A DNA stretch of 64,000 bases. Source: Natronococcus occultus SP4. GTDB taxonomy: Archaea > Halobacteriota > Halobacteria > Halobacteriales > Natrialbaceae. The stretch covers positions 3,029,001 to 3,093,000 of the forward strand of contig NC_019974.1 in the NCBI RefSeq assembly GCF_000328685.1, written 5' to 3'. The first letter of the stretch is position 1, and the number at the start of each line of letters is the position of its first letter. The notes below the pieces were generated by a model. The model did not search any database, had not been told where the DNA came from, and was given only the letters and a program-made list of their open reading frames with translations. Of this stretch, positions 44,101 through 52,932 are shown one piece after another. Position numbers and translations under genes: made by a program.

Positions 44101-45339
44101 ATGCTGAACTATCGGGAACTCCACGATCCCAACGCAGAGTACACGATGCGCGACCTCTCCGCCGAAACGATGGGGTTAACCGCTGACCGCGGCCCCCGTG
44201 ACGTCGAGATCACGGACGTGCAGACGACGATGGTCGACGGAAACTACCCCTGGATTCTCGTTCGCGTGTATACCGACGCGGGAGTCACCGGCAACGGCGA
44301 GTGCTACTGGGGAGGCGGTGATGCCGAGATCATCGAACGGATGGCACCCTTCATCGTCGGCGAGAACCCGATGGATATCGATCGCCTGTACGAGCACCTG
44401 ATCCAGAAGATGTCCGGCGAGGGGTCGATTTCCGGAAAGACCATTTCGGCCATCTCGGGAATCGAAATCGCCCTCCACGACATCGTGGGCAAGCTCCTCG
44501 ACGTTCCCGCCTACCAGCTCGTCGGCGGAAAGTACCGCGACGAGGTTCGGATTTACTGCGACTGCCACGCCGGCGACGAATCGGAACCCGAATCGAACGC
44601 CGACGAAGCCGAGCGCGTCGTCGAAGAGCTGGGGTACGATGCCATCAAGTTCGACCTCGACGTCTCGTCGGGACACGAAAAGGACCGTGCGAACCGTCAC
44701 CTTCGCGGTCCGGAGATCGACCACAAGGTCGACATCGTTCAGGCGGTGCTCGAGCGCGTCGGCGATACCGCCGACGTCGCGTTCGACTGCCACTGGTCGT
44801 TCTCTTCGGGGTCGGCGAAGCGACTCGTCACGGCGCTCGAGCCGTACGACGTCTGGTGGCTCGAGGACCCGGTTCCCCCGGAAAACCACGACGTACAGCG
44901 CGAAATAACGCAGTTCACCTCGACGCCTGTCACCGTCGGAGAGAACGAATACCGGGCCCACGGCCAGCGCCGATTGCTCGAGGAGCAGGCCGTCGACATC
45001 CTCGCGCCGGACCTCCCACGGGTCGGCGGCATGCGCGAGACGATGAAAATAGCAAATCTCGCCGATCTGTACTACATTCCGATCGCGATGCACAACGTCT
45101 CCTCGCCGATCGGGACGATGGCGAGCGCACAGGTCGCTGCCGCGATCCCCAACTCGCTGGCGGTAGAGTACCACTCCTATCAGTTAGGGTGGTGGGAGGA
45201 CCTCATCGAAGAGGACGACCTCATCGAAAACGGTCGGATGGAAGTGCCCGAGAAACCGGGACTCGGCCTGACACTCGACTTCGACGCCGTCGAGGAACGC
45301 ATGGTCGACGGCGAGGAACTGTTCGACGAAGAGTGGTGA
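44101..45339 (+). CDS. xacD: xylonate dehydratase (enolase superfamily, XacD-like)
   Basis: A 412-residue member of the mandelate racemase/muconate lactonizing group. The N-terminus LNYRELHDPNAEYTMRDLSA is as in haloarchaeal xylonate dehydratases. Metal ligands are in DVAFDCHWSFSSG (Asp, near residue 226), VWWLEDPVPPENH (Glu, near 260) and VTVGENEYRAHG (Glu, near 281); the acid/base Lys is in AIKFDLDV and the His in IAMHNVSSPIGT. It converts pentonate to 2-keto-3-deoxypentonate. Arabinonate or gluconate are possible alternatives. ATG 44101 begins at the conserved N-terminus; earlier codons in the open frame do not match. Confidence 0.9.
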   Translation: MLNYRELHDPNAEYTMRDLSAETMGLTADRGPRDVEITDVQTTMVDGNYPWILVRVYTDAGVTGNGECYWGGGDAEIIERMAPFIVGENPMDIDRLYEHLIQKMSGEGSISGKTISAISGIEIALHDIVGKLLDVPAYQLVGGKYRDEVRIYCDCHAGDESEPESNADEAERVVEELGYDAIKFDLDVSSGHEKDRANRHLRGPEIDHKVDIVQAVLERVGDTADVAFDCHWSFSSGSAKRLVTALEPYDVWWLEDPVPPENHDVQREITQFTSTPVTVGENEYRAHGQRRLLEEQAVDILAPDLPRVGGMRETMKIANLADLYYIPIAMHNVSSPIGTMASAQVAAAIPNSLAVEYHSYQLGWWEDLIEEDDLIENGRMEVPEKPGLGLTLDFDAVEERMVDGEELFDEEW

Positions 45340-45529
45340 GCTCTAGGTAACCGGGTTCTCGAGTTTGCCAGTTCCCGATCCGTCCTGTCGGCCGGTCGGA
45401 AGTCGGGAGTTCGGTTACGGTTCCATAGCCCGCTCGATCCCGTTCGCGAGAAAGTGCCATTCCGGCTCTCGAGAGGCGAGATCCACACTGCCCGGGTTCG
45501 GCAGTGACCGACTAATTCTCAATATTCAT

Positions 45530-45545
45530 TATAAAATGTTTTATA
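45530..45545. promoter_or_regulatory. AT-rich palindrome with TATA box before the xylanase
   Basis: TATAAAA-TG-TTTTATA is a perfect inverted repeat overlapping the TATA box (TTTATATA, 45540-45547) of the GH10 gene, about 30 bp before its ATG. It may be a promoter-overlapping operator or just symmetric promoter DNA. Confidence 0.45.
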
Positions 45546-45575
45546 TAGCGATAAAAGGTATTGTTTCTCGGAGTC

Positions 45576-47306
45576 ATGACAGGCGATAACACAAGCAGAC
45601 GAACGGATAGTAACACGACTCGATCCGCACTGGACCGACGACTGTTTCTGGGATCCATGAGCACTCTCGCTCTCGGTGCCGGCTTCAGCCAGCTCGGAGG
45701 CGCTACCGAGAACACCGGCGACGACGCCGTTGCTACCGAATGGGAAGAGGCGGCCGACGACCGGATTCACAAGTATCGCACGTCGGACCTCGACGTCGCG
45801 GTTTCCGATGCCGACGGAGCGGCCGTCGAGAGCAGCGTCGCCGTCGAGATGGTCGAACACGCGTTTACCTTCGGAACGGCGATCGATGCGCCGCGTCTGC
45901 TCTCGGACAGCGAGGACGCGGCACGGTATCGAGAGCACATTCCGGAGCTCTTCAACACGGCCGTCCTCGAGAACCAACACAAATGGCGCTTCTGGGAGGC
46001 GAACCAGGCCGGCGCCGACAGGGAGTGGGCTCTCGATCACAGCGGGGCCGAGAGCCTCGGGAGTGTCGAGAACCACTCCGATACGGCCACCGAGTGGATC
46101 CTCGACCACGGTCTCGATATCCGAGGACACGCGGCTCTCTGGGCGAATCGTGGCGTCGACGCAATTCCCGAGGACGTCCTGGAAGCGCTGGACGAACGGG
46201 ACGGCGAGCACGTTCGTGAGCGAAGCCACGACCACATCGAAACGATCATCGACTACTACGGGACGGACATGCTCCACTGGGACGTGGTCAACGAGGCTAT
46301 CCACGAGCCCGAGATGATCGAGGTGATCGACGGCGAGGACGTCGATCCAGTCGAAGCGCCGGTTCTGGCCGACTGGTATCGAACGGCGACCGACGCCGCT
46401 CCGGATGGCGTTTCGCTCGACGTGAACGACTACAACACGCTCGCGGGACCCTACGAGGAAACCCGCGACGAGTACGAGCGCCAAATCGAGTTTCTGGACG
46501 ACGCGGACGGGGTCGATCTCGGCGGCGTCGGCATGCAGTGTCACTTCAGCGAGGACGAAACCCTGACACCGAACCAGATCGTGGACGGACTCGACCGATA
46601 CGCCGGCTACGGGGCGGCGCTTCGGATCACCGAATTCGATATGGCCGATCCGGACTGGGACGAGGAGGAGAAAGCCGAATTCCTTCGACGATTCCTCAAG
46701 ACCGTCTTCAGCCACCCCGGGACGTCCGATTTCCTCATGTGGGGGTTCTGGGACGGCGAACACTGGCAGGGCGATGCACCGCTGTTCTACGAGGACTGGG
46801 AGAAAAAGCCGAGTTACCACGTCTACACGGAGCTCGTGTTCGAGGAGTGGTGGACCGACGAGTCGGGAACGACCGACGAGGGACGCTTCTCGACGCGGGC
46901 GTTCCTCGGCGAACACGAACTCACCGTCTCGCTCAAGGACGGGGAGTTCCGAACGGGGCTCTCGATCACCGAACCGAACGAGCGAAGCGTCGACGTGATC
47001 GTCGCCGACATCGACGTCCTCGGGGCAGCGAACGGTCGCCAGAAGGGAACGATCCCGGTCCGCCTGGCTGCCGGCAGTGCGTTCGATCCGACCACGCTCG
47101 ATCCCGATACCGTACGCTTCGGGACCCCCGAGGCGGTCAACGCGGACGACGGGGCTTCCCTCCGCTCTAACGAGCTCTCCGGTGGGCCTCGAGACGGCTG
47201 TACGCTCCACTTCGATGCCGAAGAGAGCGCTCTCGAGGACGGAGTTGCGATGCTGTCCGGTCGTACCGACGACGGGCAGTACGTCGTCGGCGTCGATCGC
47301 TACTGA
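45576..47306 (+). CDS. Tat-exported GH10 endo-1,4-beta-xylanase
   Basis: A 576-residue secreted enzyme. The signal LDRRLFLGSMSTLALGAGFS is of the Tat type, with no lipobox Cys, so it is probably released. Residues about 65-110 are the N-terminal strand region of plant-type GH10 (VEHAFTFGTAID). The catalytic acid/base is Glu240 in HWDVVNEAIHE and the nucleophile Glu353 in LRITEFDM; MWGFWDGEHWQG is the family's Trp-rich end of the barrel. About 150 residues follow the barrel (RFSTRAFLGEHELTVSLKDG...) and look like an extra beta domain of unknown role. It degrades xylan outside the cell. GGAG lies just before ATG 45576. Confidence 0.93.
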   Translation: MTGDNTSRRTDSNTTRSALDRRLFLGSMSTLALGAGFSQLGGATENTGDDAVATEWEEAADDRIHKYRTSDLDVAVSDADGAAVESSVAVEMVEHAFTFGTAIDAPRLLSDSEDAARYREHIPELFNTAVLENQHKWRFWEANQAGADREWALDHSGAESLGSVENHSDTATEWILDHGLDIRGHAALWANRGVDAIPEDVLEALDERDGEHVRERSHDHIETIIDYYGTDMLHWDVVNEAIHEPEMIEVIDGEDVDPVEAPVLADWYRTATDAAPDGVSLDVNDYNTLAGPYEETRDEYERQIEFLDDADGVDLGGVGMQCHFSEDETLTPNQIVDGLDRYAGYGAALRITEFDMADPDWDEEEKAEFLRRFLKTVFSHPGTSDFLMWGFWDGEHWQGDAPLFYEDWEKKPSYHVYTELVFEEWWTDESGTTDEGRFSTRAFLGEHELTVSLKDGEFRTGLSITEPNERSVDVIVADIDVLGAANGRQKGTIPVRLAAGSAFDPTTLDPDTVRFGTPEAVNADDGASLRSNELSGGPRDGCTLHFDAEESALEDGVAMLSGRTDDGQYVVGVDRY

Positions 47307-47352
47307 ACTCGGCCGATGATCGGGACCGTGACGGACCGTCAGAAACACTAAG

Positions 47353-49692
47353 GTGAACGACCCCGAGTATCGGGGTGTGAGACGAACGACTCAACGGGAG
47401 ACCGACGATCGGTCGATATCGACGGCGAATCGCGTCGAGGAACTCCTCGAGGAGATGACGCTCGAGGAGAAGGTCGCGCAGCTCGGCTCGGTCAACGCCG
47501 ACCGAGTCATCGACGACGGCGAGGTCGACCGCGAGGCGGCGACCGAACTGCTCGAATACGGTATCGGTCACCTGACACGGATCGGCGGCGAGGGAGGGCT
47601 GTCGCCGGCCGACGCTGCACGCGCGATCAACGAGCTGCAAGAGATCCTCGGCGAAACCCGCCTCGGAATCCCCGCGATACCTCACGAAGAGTGCCTGAGC
47701 GGCTATATGGGTCCGGAAGCCACGACGTTTCCCCAGATGATCGGGATGGCAAGCACCTGGGATCCGGAACTGCTCGAGGAGGTGACCGAGACGATCCGCG
47801 GCGAACTGGAGGCGCTCGGAACGACCCACGCGCTCTCCCCGGTGCTCGATGTCGCCCGGGACCTGCGGTGGGGGCGCGTCGAAGAGACGTTCGGCGAGGA
47901 TCCGCTGCTCGTCGCGGCGATGGCCTGTGGATACGTTTCCGGCCTCCAGGGTGACGGCCGAGCGGACGGAGTTTCGGCGACGCTGAAACACTTCGTCGGG
48001 CACGGCGCTACTGACGGCGGGAAGAACCGCTCGTCGCTCAACGTCGGTCCCCGCGAGCTCCGCGAGGTCCACCTGTTCCCGTACGAGGCGGCGATCCGGA
48101 CCGCTGACGCGGAATCGGTGATGAACGCGTACCACGATATCGACGGGATCCCGTGTGCGAGCTCCGAGTGGTTGCTCACCGATCTTCTCCGGGGCGAGTT
48201 CGGGTTCGACGGGACCGTCGTTTCGGACTACTACAGCGTCAGACATCTGGTAACCGAACACGGGACGGCAAACACGAAGCCCGAAGCCGCGACCGCGGCG
48301 CTCGAGGCGGGTCTCGACGTCGAGCTCCCGTACACCGATTACTACGGCGAACACCTCATCACAGCCGTCGAGAACGGCGAGCTCTCCGAGAAAACGCTCG
48401 ACGAGTCCGTCCGACGCGTACTTCGGGAGAAAGCCCGCAAGGGCCTCCTTGATGATCCAAGCGTCGACGCCGAGGCGGCCGCCGACGCGTTCCGGACCGA
48501 CGAGGCAGCGGCGCTCAACCGGCGTGCCGCGCGTCGATCGATGACGCTGCTAAAAAACGAGAACGAACTCCTCCCGTTGACGGCCGACTCCGTAGCGGTC
48601 ATCGGTCCGAAGGCCGACGCGAAGAAGGAACTGCTCGGCGACTACGCGTACGCCGCTCACTATCCCGAAGAAGAGTACGCCTCCGATGCTACGACGCCGC
48701 TGGCGGCCCTCGAGTCCCGCGACGGTCTCGAGGTGAGTTACGAGCAGGGGTGTACGGTCTCCGGTCCCTCGACTGACGGGTTCGAACCGGCCGCCCAGGT
48801 AGCAGAGGACGCCGACGTCGCGCTCGCGTTCGTCGGTGCCCGATCAGCGGTCGACTTCTCGGACGGCGACGCTTCGAAGGAAGAGAAGCCGAGCGTTCCG
48901 ACGAGCGGCGAGGGATGTGACGTCACCGATCTCGGGCTGCCGGGCGTCCAAGAGGAGTTGATCGATCGGCTCCAGGAAACCGGGACGCCGTTAGCTGTCG
49001 TGATCGTTAGCGGGAGGCCACACTCGATCGAACGAATCACAGCGGACGTCCCCGCGGTACTGTACGCGTGGCTTCCCGGAGACGAGGGCGGGTCCGCGAT
49101 CGTAGATGTACTCTTCGGCGAGCACAACCCCAGCGGTCGGCTTCCCGTTTCTCTGCCGAAATCGGTCGGCCAGCTTCCGGTCTACTACAATCGGAAAGCC
49201 AATACCGCAAACAAGAGTTACGTGTACACCGACGGCGAGCCGGTCTACCCGTTCGGTCACGGGCTGAGCTACACCGAGTTCGAGTACGGGACGCTTTCGC
49301 TCTCCGAGAAACGCGTCTCTCCGCTGGAGACGGTCGTAGCCAGCGTCCCGGTCACGAACGAGGGCGACCGATCCGGCGCCGAGGTCGTCCAGCTGTACGC
49401 CCACGCAGCGAACCCGAGCCAAGCGCGGCCCGTTCAGGAACTGATCGGCTTCGAGCGCGTTCCGCTCGAGGCCGGCGAAACCAAACGCGTCTCCTTCGAA
49501 CTCTCGCCCACGCAACTCGCCTTCCACGACGAGTCGATGACGCTCACCGTCGAAGAGGGGCCCTACGAGATCCGAGTCGGTCGTTCCGCGAGCGACATCG
49601 TCGCGACCGACGACCTCGAGGTGAACGCGTCCAAGTCGGTACCGAAGTCCGCCCGGACCTACTTCGCCGAAACGACCGTCGGGACCGAGTAA
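47353..49692 (+). CDS. GH3-family beta-glycosidase (probable beta-xylosidase)
   Basis: A 779-residue enzyme without a signal peptide, so cytoplasmic. Start region: LLEEMTLEEKVAQLGSV. Substrate residues: GRVEETFGEDPLLVAAMA and LKHFVGHGATDGG. The nucleophile is Asp292 in TVVSDYYSVRHLV. The second domain has LLKNENELLPL and the C-terminal fibronectin-like domain has GEPVYPFGHGLSYTEFEYG. It probably removes xylose from imported xylo-oligosaccharides; a beta-glucosidase is the alternative. GTG 47353 is the likely start; another in-frame GTG follows at 47377. It lies 46 bp after the xylanase, likely the same transcript. Confidence 0.93.
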   Translation: MNDPEYRGVRRTTQRETDDRSISTANRVEELLEEMTLEEKVAQLGSVNADRVIDDGEVDREAATELLEYGIGHLTRIGGEGGLSPADAARAINELQEILGETRLGIPAIPHEECLSGYMGPEATTFPQMIGMASTWDPELLEEVTETIRGELEALGTTHALSPVLDVARDLRWGRVEETFGEDPLLVAAMACGYVSGLQGDGRADGVSATLKHFVGHGATDGGKNRSSLNVGPRELREVHLFPYEAAIRTADAESVMNAYHDIDGIPCASSEWLLTDLLRGEFGFDGTVVSDYYSVRHLVTEHGTANTKPEAATAALEAGLDVELPYTDYYGEHLITAVENGELSEKTLDESVRRVLREKARKGLLDDPSVDAEAAADAFRTDEAAALNRRAARRSMTLLKNENELLPLTADSVAVIGPKADAKKELLGDYAYAAHYPEEEYASDATTPLAALESRDGLEVSYEQGCTVSGPSTDGFEPAAQVAEDADVALAFVGARSAVDFSDGDASKEEKPSVPTSGEGCDVTDLGLPGVQEELIDRLQETGTPLAVVIVSGRPHSIERITADVPAVLYAWLPGDEGGSAIVDVLFGEHNPSGRLPVSLPKSVGQLPVYYNRKANTANKSYVYTDGEPVYPFGHGLSYTEFEYGTLSLSEKRVSPLETVVASVPVTNEGDRSGAEVVQLYAHAANPSQARPVQELIGFERVPLEAGETKRVSFELSPTQLAFHDESMTLTVEEGPYEIRVGRSASDIVATDDLEVNASKSVPKSARTYFAETTVGTE

Positions 49693-49695
49693 CTG

Positions 49696-50775
49696 CTACA
49701 CCTCGACTCGCTCGCCACTGTCGGCGCTCTCGTAGATCGCCGCGAGCGTCCGCATGTCGACCAGTCCGTGTGCGGGCGTCCCTTCGGGCTCGCGTCCCGA
49801 GAGAACACAGTCCGCGAAGTAATCGAACTCCTCTTCCATCTGGTCGACTTCCGGACCGTCTCCGGCGACCGACGCGTCGTCGACCGCGAGTTCGAGGCGA
49901 CTCTCCCCGTGGAACGCGGGCTCGATCAGGATCGTCCCCTCGCTTCCGGTGATTCGCAAGTGGCTGTCTTGAGCCGCGTTCTGGCTCGCGGTACAGGTCG
50001 CGTAGACACCGTCCTCGAAAGCGACGGTAAACGCCGCGACCTCGTCGGGAACCTCCGAAAAGAACTCGTGGTCGCTGTGCATCATCGACTGTACCGTGGT
50101 CGGATCGCGGTCCAAGACGAATCGAGCGGTGTTGATCGAGTATATCCCGAGATCCATTACGCTCGTTCCGTACCCCGCGAGTTCGGGATCGAGACGCCAC
50201 TGGTCGGCACCCCAGTCGACGATCGATTGAGACATGTCGCCGTGAACGTGGACCGGTTCGCCGATCACGCCTGCCCGAACGAGCTCCCGCGCCCGTCTGA
50301 CTGCCGGTTCGGTGTGCATTCGGTACGCGATCATCGCGGTTGCGGCACCGTCCTCGCAGGCGTCGACGATCTCTTCCGCCCGCTCGACGGTCGCCTCCAT
50401 CGGTTTCTCGCAAAGGACCGCCTTCTCGTGGTTGGCGGCCGCTTCGACGTGCTCGAGGTGTTTCGCGTTCGGAGTGCAGATGTAGACCGCATCGTAGGCG
50501 TCGCGCCTCTCTCCCGCCCGGAACTCGTCGTAGGTCAACCCGGCCTCGACTATTTCGTGCTCCGCGGCGACTTCTTCGGCCTTCTCGGCGGAGCCGCTGA
50601 CGACGACGGTCGTCTCACAGAACGTCGAGCGGTCCACTGCGGGCATCGCCTCGTCCCGAGTCCACCAACCCAGTCCGACCATCGCGAACCGAACCGGGCC
50701 CGCGTCCTCGTCCGATTCCTGCCAGTCGCGGTACGAAAACGAATCGAGATACGAGCGGATACTTCCGGGCTCCAT
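49696..50775 (-). CDS. gfo6: Gfo/Idh/MocA oxidoreductase, D-xylose 1-dehydrogenase type
   Basis: A 359-residue NAD(P)-dependent enzyme. The N-terminal Rossmann fold has RFAMVGLGWWTRDEAMPAVD near residues 29-48, YICTPNAKHLEHVEAA near 97-112 and the hallmark CEKPME near 121-126. The C-terminal domain contains MDLGIYSINTARFVLDRDPT near 207-226 and RITGSEGTILIEP near 268-280. The extended N-terminus (SIRSYLDSFSYRDW) is as in haloarchaeal Gfo6 xylose dehydrogenases. It would make xylonolactone, the first step before xylonate dehydratase. It converges on the GH3 gene with 3 bp between stops. Confidence 0.9.
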   Translation of the reverse strand: MEPGSIRSYLDSFSYRDWQESDEDAGPVRFAMVGLGWWTRDEAMPAVDRSTFCETTVVVSGSAEKAEEVAAEHEIVEAGLTYDEFRAGERRDAYDAVYICTPNAKHLEHVEAAANHEKAVLCEKPMEATVERAEEIVDACEDGAATAMIAYRMHTEPAVRRARELVRAGVIGEPVHVHGDMSQSIVDWGADQWRLDPELAGYGTSVMDLGIYSINTARFVLDRDPTTVQSMMHSDHEFFSEVPDEVAAFTVAFEDGVYATCTASQNAAQDSHLRITGSEGTILIEPAFHGESRLELAVDDASVAGDGPEVDQMEEEFDYFADCVLSGREPEGTPAHGLVDMRTLAAIYESADSGERVEV

Positions 50776-51025
50776 ACGCTCCCGTTACGGAAGCGTGCTA
50801 ATAAATCACGGTGATAGTCGGTGTCCCGGGGGTCTAACCGACCGGCTCCGATATCGATCGACCGTCGTCGGTTCGGGTGGGTAGTGTCAGCGTTCGCGCC
50901 GAGACCCGTGGTGGTAAATCGCACCACAGTCTGATGCTTCAGAACGCGATTCAGTATAGCAGACTGGTTTCGGAGTGTTGATAAGGAACCATACTGGTGC
51001 ACAGAAAGAGGTTCTCTCTGATAGT

Positions 51026-51047
51026 TTTACACCAGTACTGCTGTATT
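51026..51047. promoter_or_regulatory. 22-bp palindrome family, copy 4
   Basis: TTTACA-CC-AGTACT-GC-TGTATT. It is 299 bp upstream of the sugar-binding protein gene. Confidence 0.5.
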
Positions 51048-51227
51048 TCAGATATACCGCTTTCTCAGATCGCGGCTACGACGATTCTCTGTGTGTTTTG
51101 CGAACAACTGTCGCTCTCCTCTTTCCTGATCGTCCGAGCAGCATTCTGTAATAAAGAACCGAATCGATATGGTAGAAAACGCTATTGGTATTCGTAGAAC
51201 CAGTGCCGTTAGATCAGGGATCTAGTG

Positions 51228-51253
51228 TTTTAGGACGATAGTCGTTCCTAAAA
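51228..51253. promoter_or_regulatory. 26-bp interrupted palindrome upstream of the sugar ABC operon
   Basis: Arms TTTTAGGA and TCCTAAAA flank CGATAGTCGT. It is centred about 105 bp before the ATG at 51346. A smaller ACGAT-T-ATCGT dyad (51321-51331) shares the ACGA...TCGT core, suggesting two operators for one regulator. Confidence 0.6.
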
Positions 51254-51320
51254 GGTAGAGTTTCTATCCAGGAGAGGCCATCAAGGGGAAGCGTTGTTTC
51301 ACAAGGTTATTTATGTGAGA

Positions 51321-51331
51321 ACGATTATCGT
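51321..51331. promoter_or_regulatory. ACGAT-T-ATCGT dyad between TATA element and start
   Basis: A perfect 11-bp palindrome located 15 bp before the ATG of the binding-protein gene and just after a TATA-like TTATTTATG (51308-51316). Good position for repression. Confidence 0.5.
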
Positions 51332-51345
51332 CTAAGTGAAGTCCA

Positions 51346-52908
51346 ATGTCAGGGACGAACATGGCACAAGCCGACACATCCGGAGAGACCGATACCGACA
51401 GCTACGGACGGGAGTCACCGGCGAGCGACACGGACGGTGAGTACTCGCGACGCGGGTTTATGGAAAAAGCGGGTACAATGAGCGCTGCAGGAGCGACCGC
51501 CGGACTGGCAGGCTGTATCGGAGGCGATGGTACGCAGGGAACGGGCGAGGGTGATTTCCTCTGGTGGACGATGCGAGGATACATTCCCGAGGAAACCGAG
51601 GCGATTCAAAACGCCGCGGAAGGGTTCGAAGATTGGGCCGACGAAGAGGTCAACGTCACCACAAACGTCGTGACGTGGGATCAAGTGTTCGAGGAGTGGA
51701 CGGCCGCTATTCAGGGCCAGAACACTCCGAACGTTAGCGAAATGGCCAACGAGCATGCGGTCGATTATGGAGTGTCCGGCGTTGTACAGCCGAATACGGA
51801 ACTGTTCGAACAGTACGACGACTGGTACGAGGTCCCCTCCTACTGGGGTGATTACGACGGTGAGGTGTGGGGTTTCCCGTGGTTCATCGAGGTCCGGAGC
51901 TTCTACTCGAATATGGGACTCCTCGAGGACGCCGGCCACGACAGTCCGCCCGAAACCTGGGAGGAGTTGATCGAGATGGCGATGGACGTCGAAGACGAAA
52001 CTGGAGAGACCGGTTTCGTCTCCGGTGGGGCACAAGACACCGGGACCGGACAGGTGGTCTACGGCATAACCGCCCAGTCCGGTGGTGACTTCTTCGATCG
52101 CGATGGAGATGAGTGGTCGGTCGAGTTGGACTCACCAACGTCGCTGTTCGCTCATCTCTGGATGGCGAGCTTCCAGGAGGAGTGGGACATCGCCCCGGGT
52201 GGGTGGGCAGGTATGGATAGTACCGACGCCGAACAGCTGTATCGGGAGGGCAACGCCGCCTTCATGATCAACTCCGGTGACGCGGCAAACGAGATGATCA
52301 ACGAAGACGAGGACGTCGCCGACCGAACCGAACTGTCGCTGATTCCGGAGGGTCCCATGGGAACGAACACCTCCTTCATGGGTGGAAGCTGTCTTTCGGC
52401 GTTCGAACCCGAGTACGCTCAGCACGACGTCGATGACGAGATCTCCATGTCGTTTATCGAGTACATGACGCTTCCCGAAACGATGGAGGAGTATCTCACG
52501 GAAGCGACGCCGAATTTCCTGCCGGTCCGGGATGCCCAGGAGGAAATACCACCCTTCACCGATAATCCAACGAATATCCCCGACGAATGGATCGATTCCC
52601 GGCTCGAACAGGCCGAGGACGTCGCCCGCTACGGGATCACCGGCCCCGAACAGAACGCACCGTTCCTCGGCGACGTCGAGGGCGCAACGGACGCGTATTC
52701 GACCGCCATCTCGGGTATTCTCGGAGGAGGGGAGGATCCACGCGAAGCGGTCGTTGCCCAGGCAAACCAGGTCCGAGAGGGCGTCGACGGCGAGGCGGGC
52801 CAGGAAATCGAACAAAACACTGATCTCCCGGATCTCGACGACGCACCTGACGAACTCCAGCCCTGGATCCAAGGCGACGGGGATACGCCCCAGATCTGGA
52901 ACCCGTAA
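51346..52908 (+). CDS. ABC transporter sugar-binding lipoprotein
   Basis: A 520-residue exported binding protein, first gene of the carbohydrate ABC operon (cf. XacG of the haloarchaeal pentose transporter). The Tat-type signal SRRGFMEKAGTMSAAGATAG is followed by LAGC, a lipobox, so it is anchored on the outer face. The mature protein has the family-1 extracellular solute-binding fold (EWTAAIQGQNTPNVSEMANE; WGFPWFIEVRSFYSNMGLLE). The C-terminus is Asp/Glu-rich. Ligand is probably xylose or xylo-oligosaccharide, from context. An alternative ATG is at 51361. Confidence 0.92.
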   Translation: MSGTNMAQADTSGETDTDSYGRESPASDTDGEYSRRGFMEKAGTMSAAGATAGLAGCIGGDGTQGTGEGDFLWWTMRGYIPEETEAIQNAAEGFEDWADEEVNVTTNVVTWDQVFEEWTAAIQGQNTPNVSEMANEHAVDYGVSGVVQPNTELFEQYDDWYEVPSYWGDYDGEVWGFPWFIEVRSFYSNMGLLEDAGHDSPPETWEELIEMAMDVEDETGETGFVSGGAQDTGTGQVVYGITAQSGGDFFDRDGDEWSVELDSPTSLFAHLWMASFQEEWDIAPGGWAGMDSTDAEQLYREGNAAFMINSGDAANEMINEDEDVADRTELSLIPEGPMGTNTSFMGGSCLSAFEPEYAQHDVDDEISMSFIEYMTLPETMEEYLTEATPNFLPVRDAQEEIPPFTDNPTNIPDEWIDSRLEQAEDVARYGITGPEQNAPFLGDVEGATDAYSTAISGILGGGEDPREAVVAQANQVREGVDGEAGQEIEQNTDLPDLDDAPDELQPWIQGDGDTPQIWNP

Positions 52909-52932
52909 CGATCTCTCACAAAAACTGATAAG

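Larger units (their letters stand above)
50776..51345. other. regulatory region upstream of the sugar ABC operon
   Basis: 570 bp, no gene supported. It contains a GGTAGTGTC nonamer at 50880-50888 (same as the IS6 ends), a copy of the 22-bp palindrome (51026-51047), a 26-bp interrupted palindrome (51228-51253) and a smaller dyad near the start. The open frames on either strand have poor composition. Confidence 0.55.

Noticed and set aside
42520-44124. 534-codon open frame opposite the XacF-like gene
   Set aside because: Antisense of a well-supported aldehyde dehydrogenase; no recognisable domain.
45519-47348. 609-codon open frame opposite the GH10 xylanase
   Set aside because: It is the antisense shadow of a gene with clear catalytic motifs; high GC keeps the opposite frame open. 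No domain is visible in it.
50880-51002. Possible third IS element end (GGTAGTGTC) with minus-strand frame starting MHQYGSLSTLRNQ
   Set aside because: Only one nonamer matches and the adjoining frame has no recognisable transposase motif. Noted as a possible solo end.
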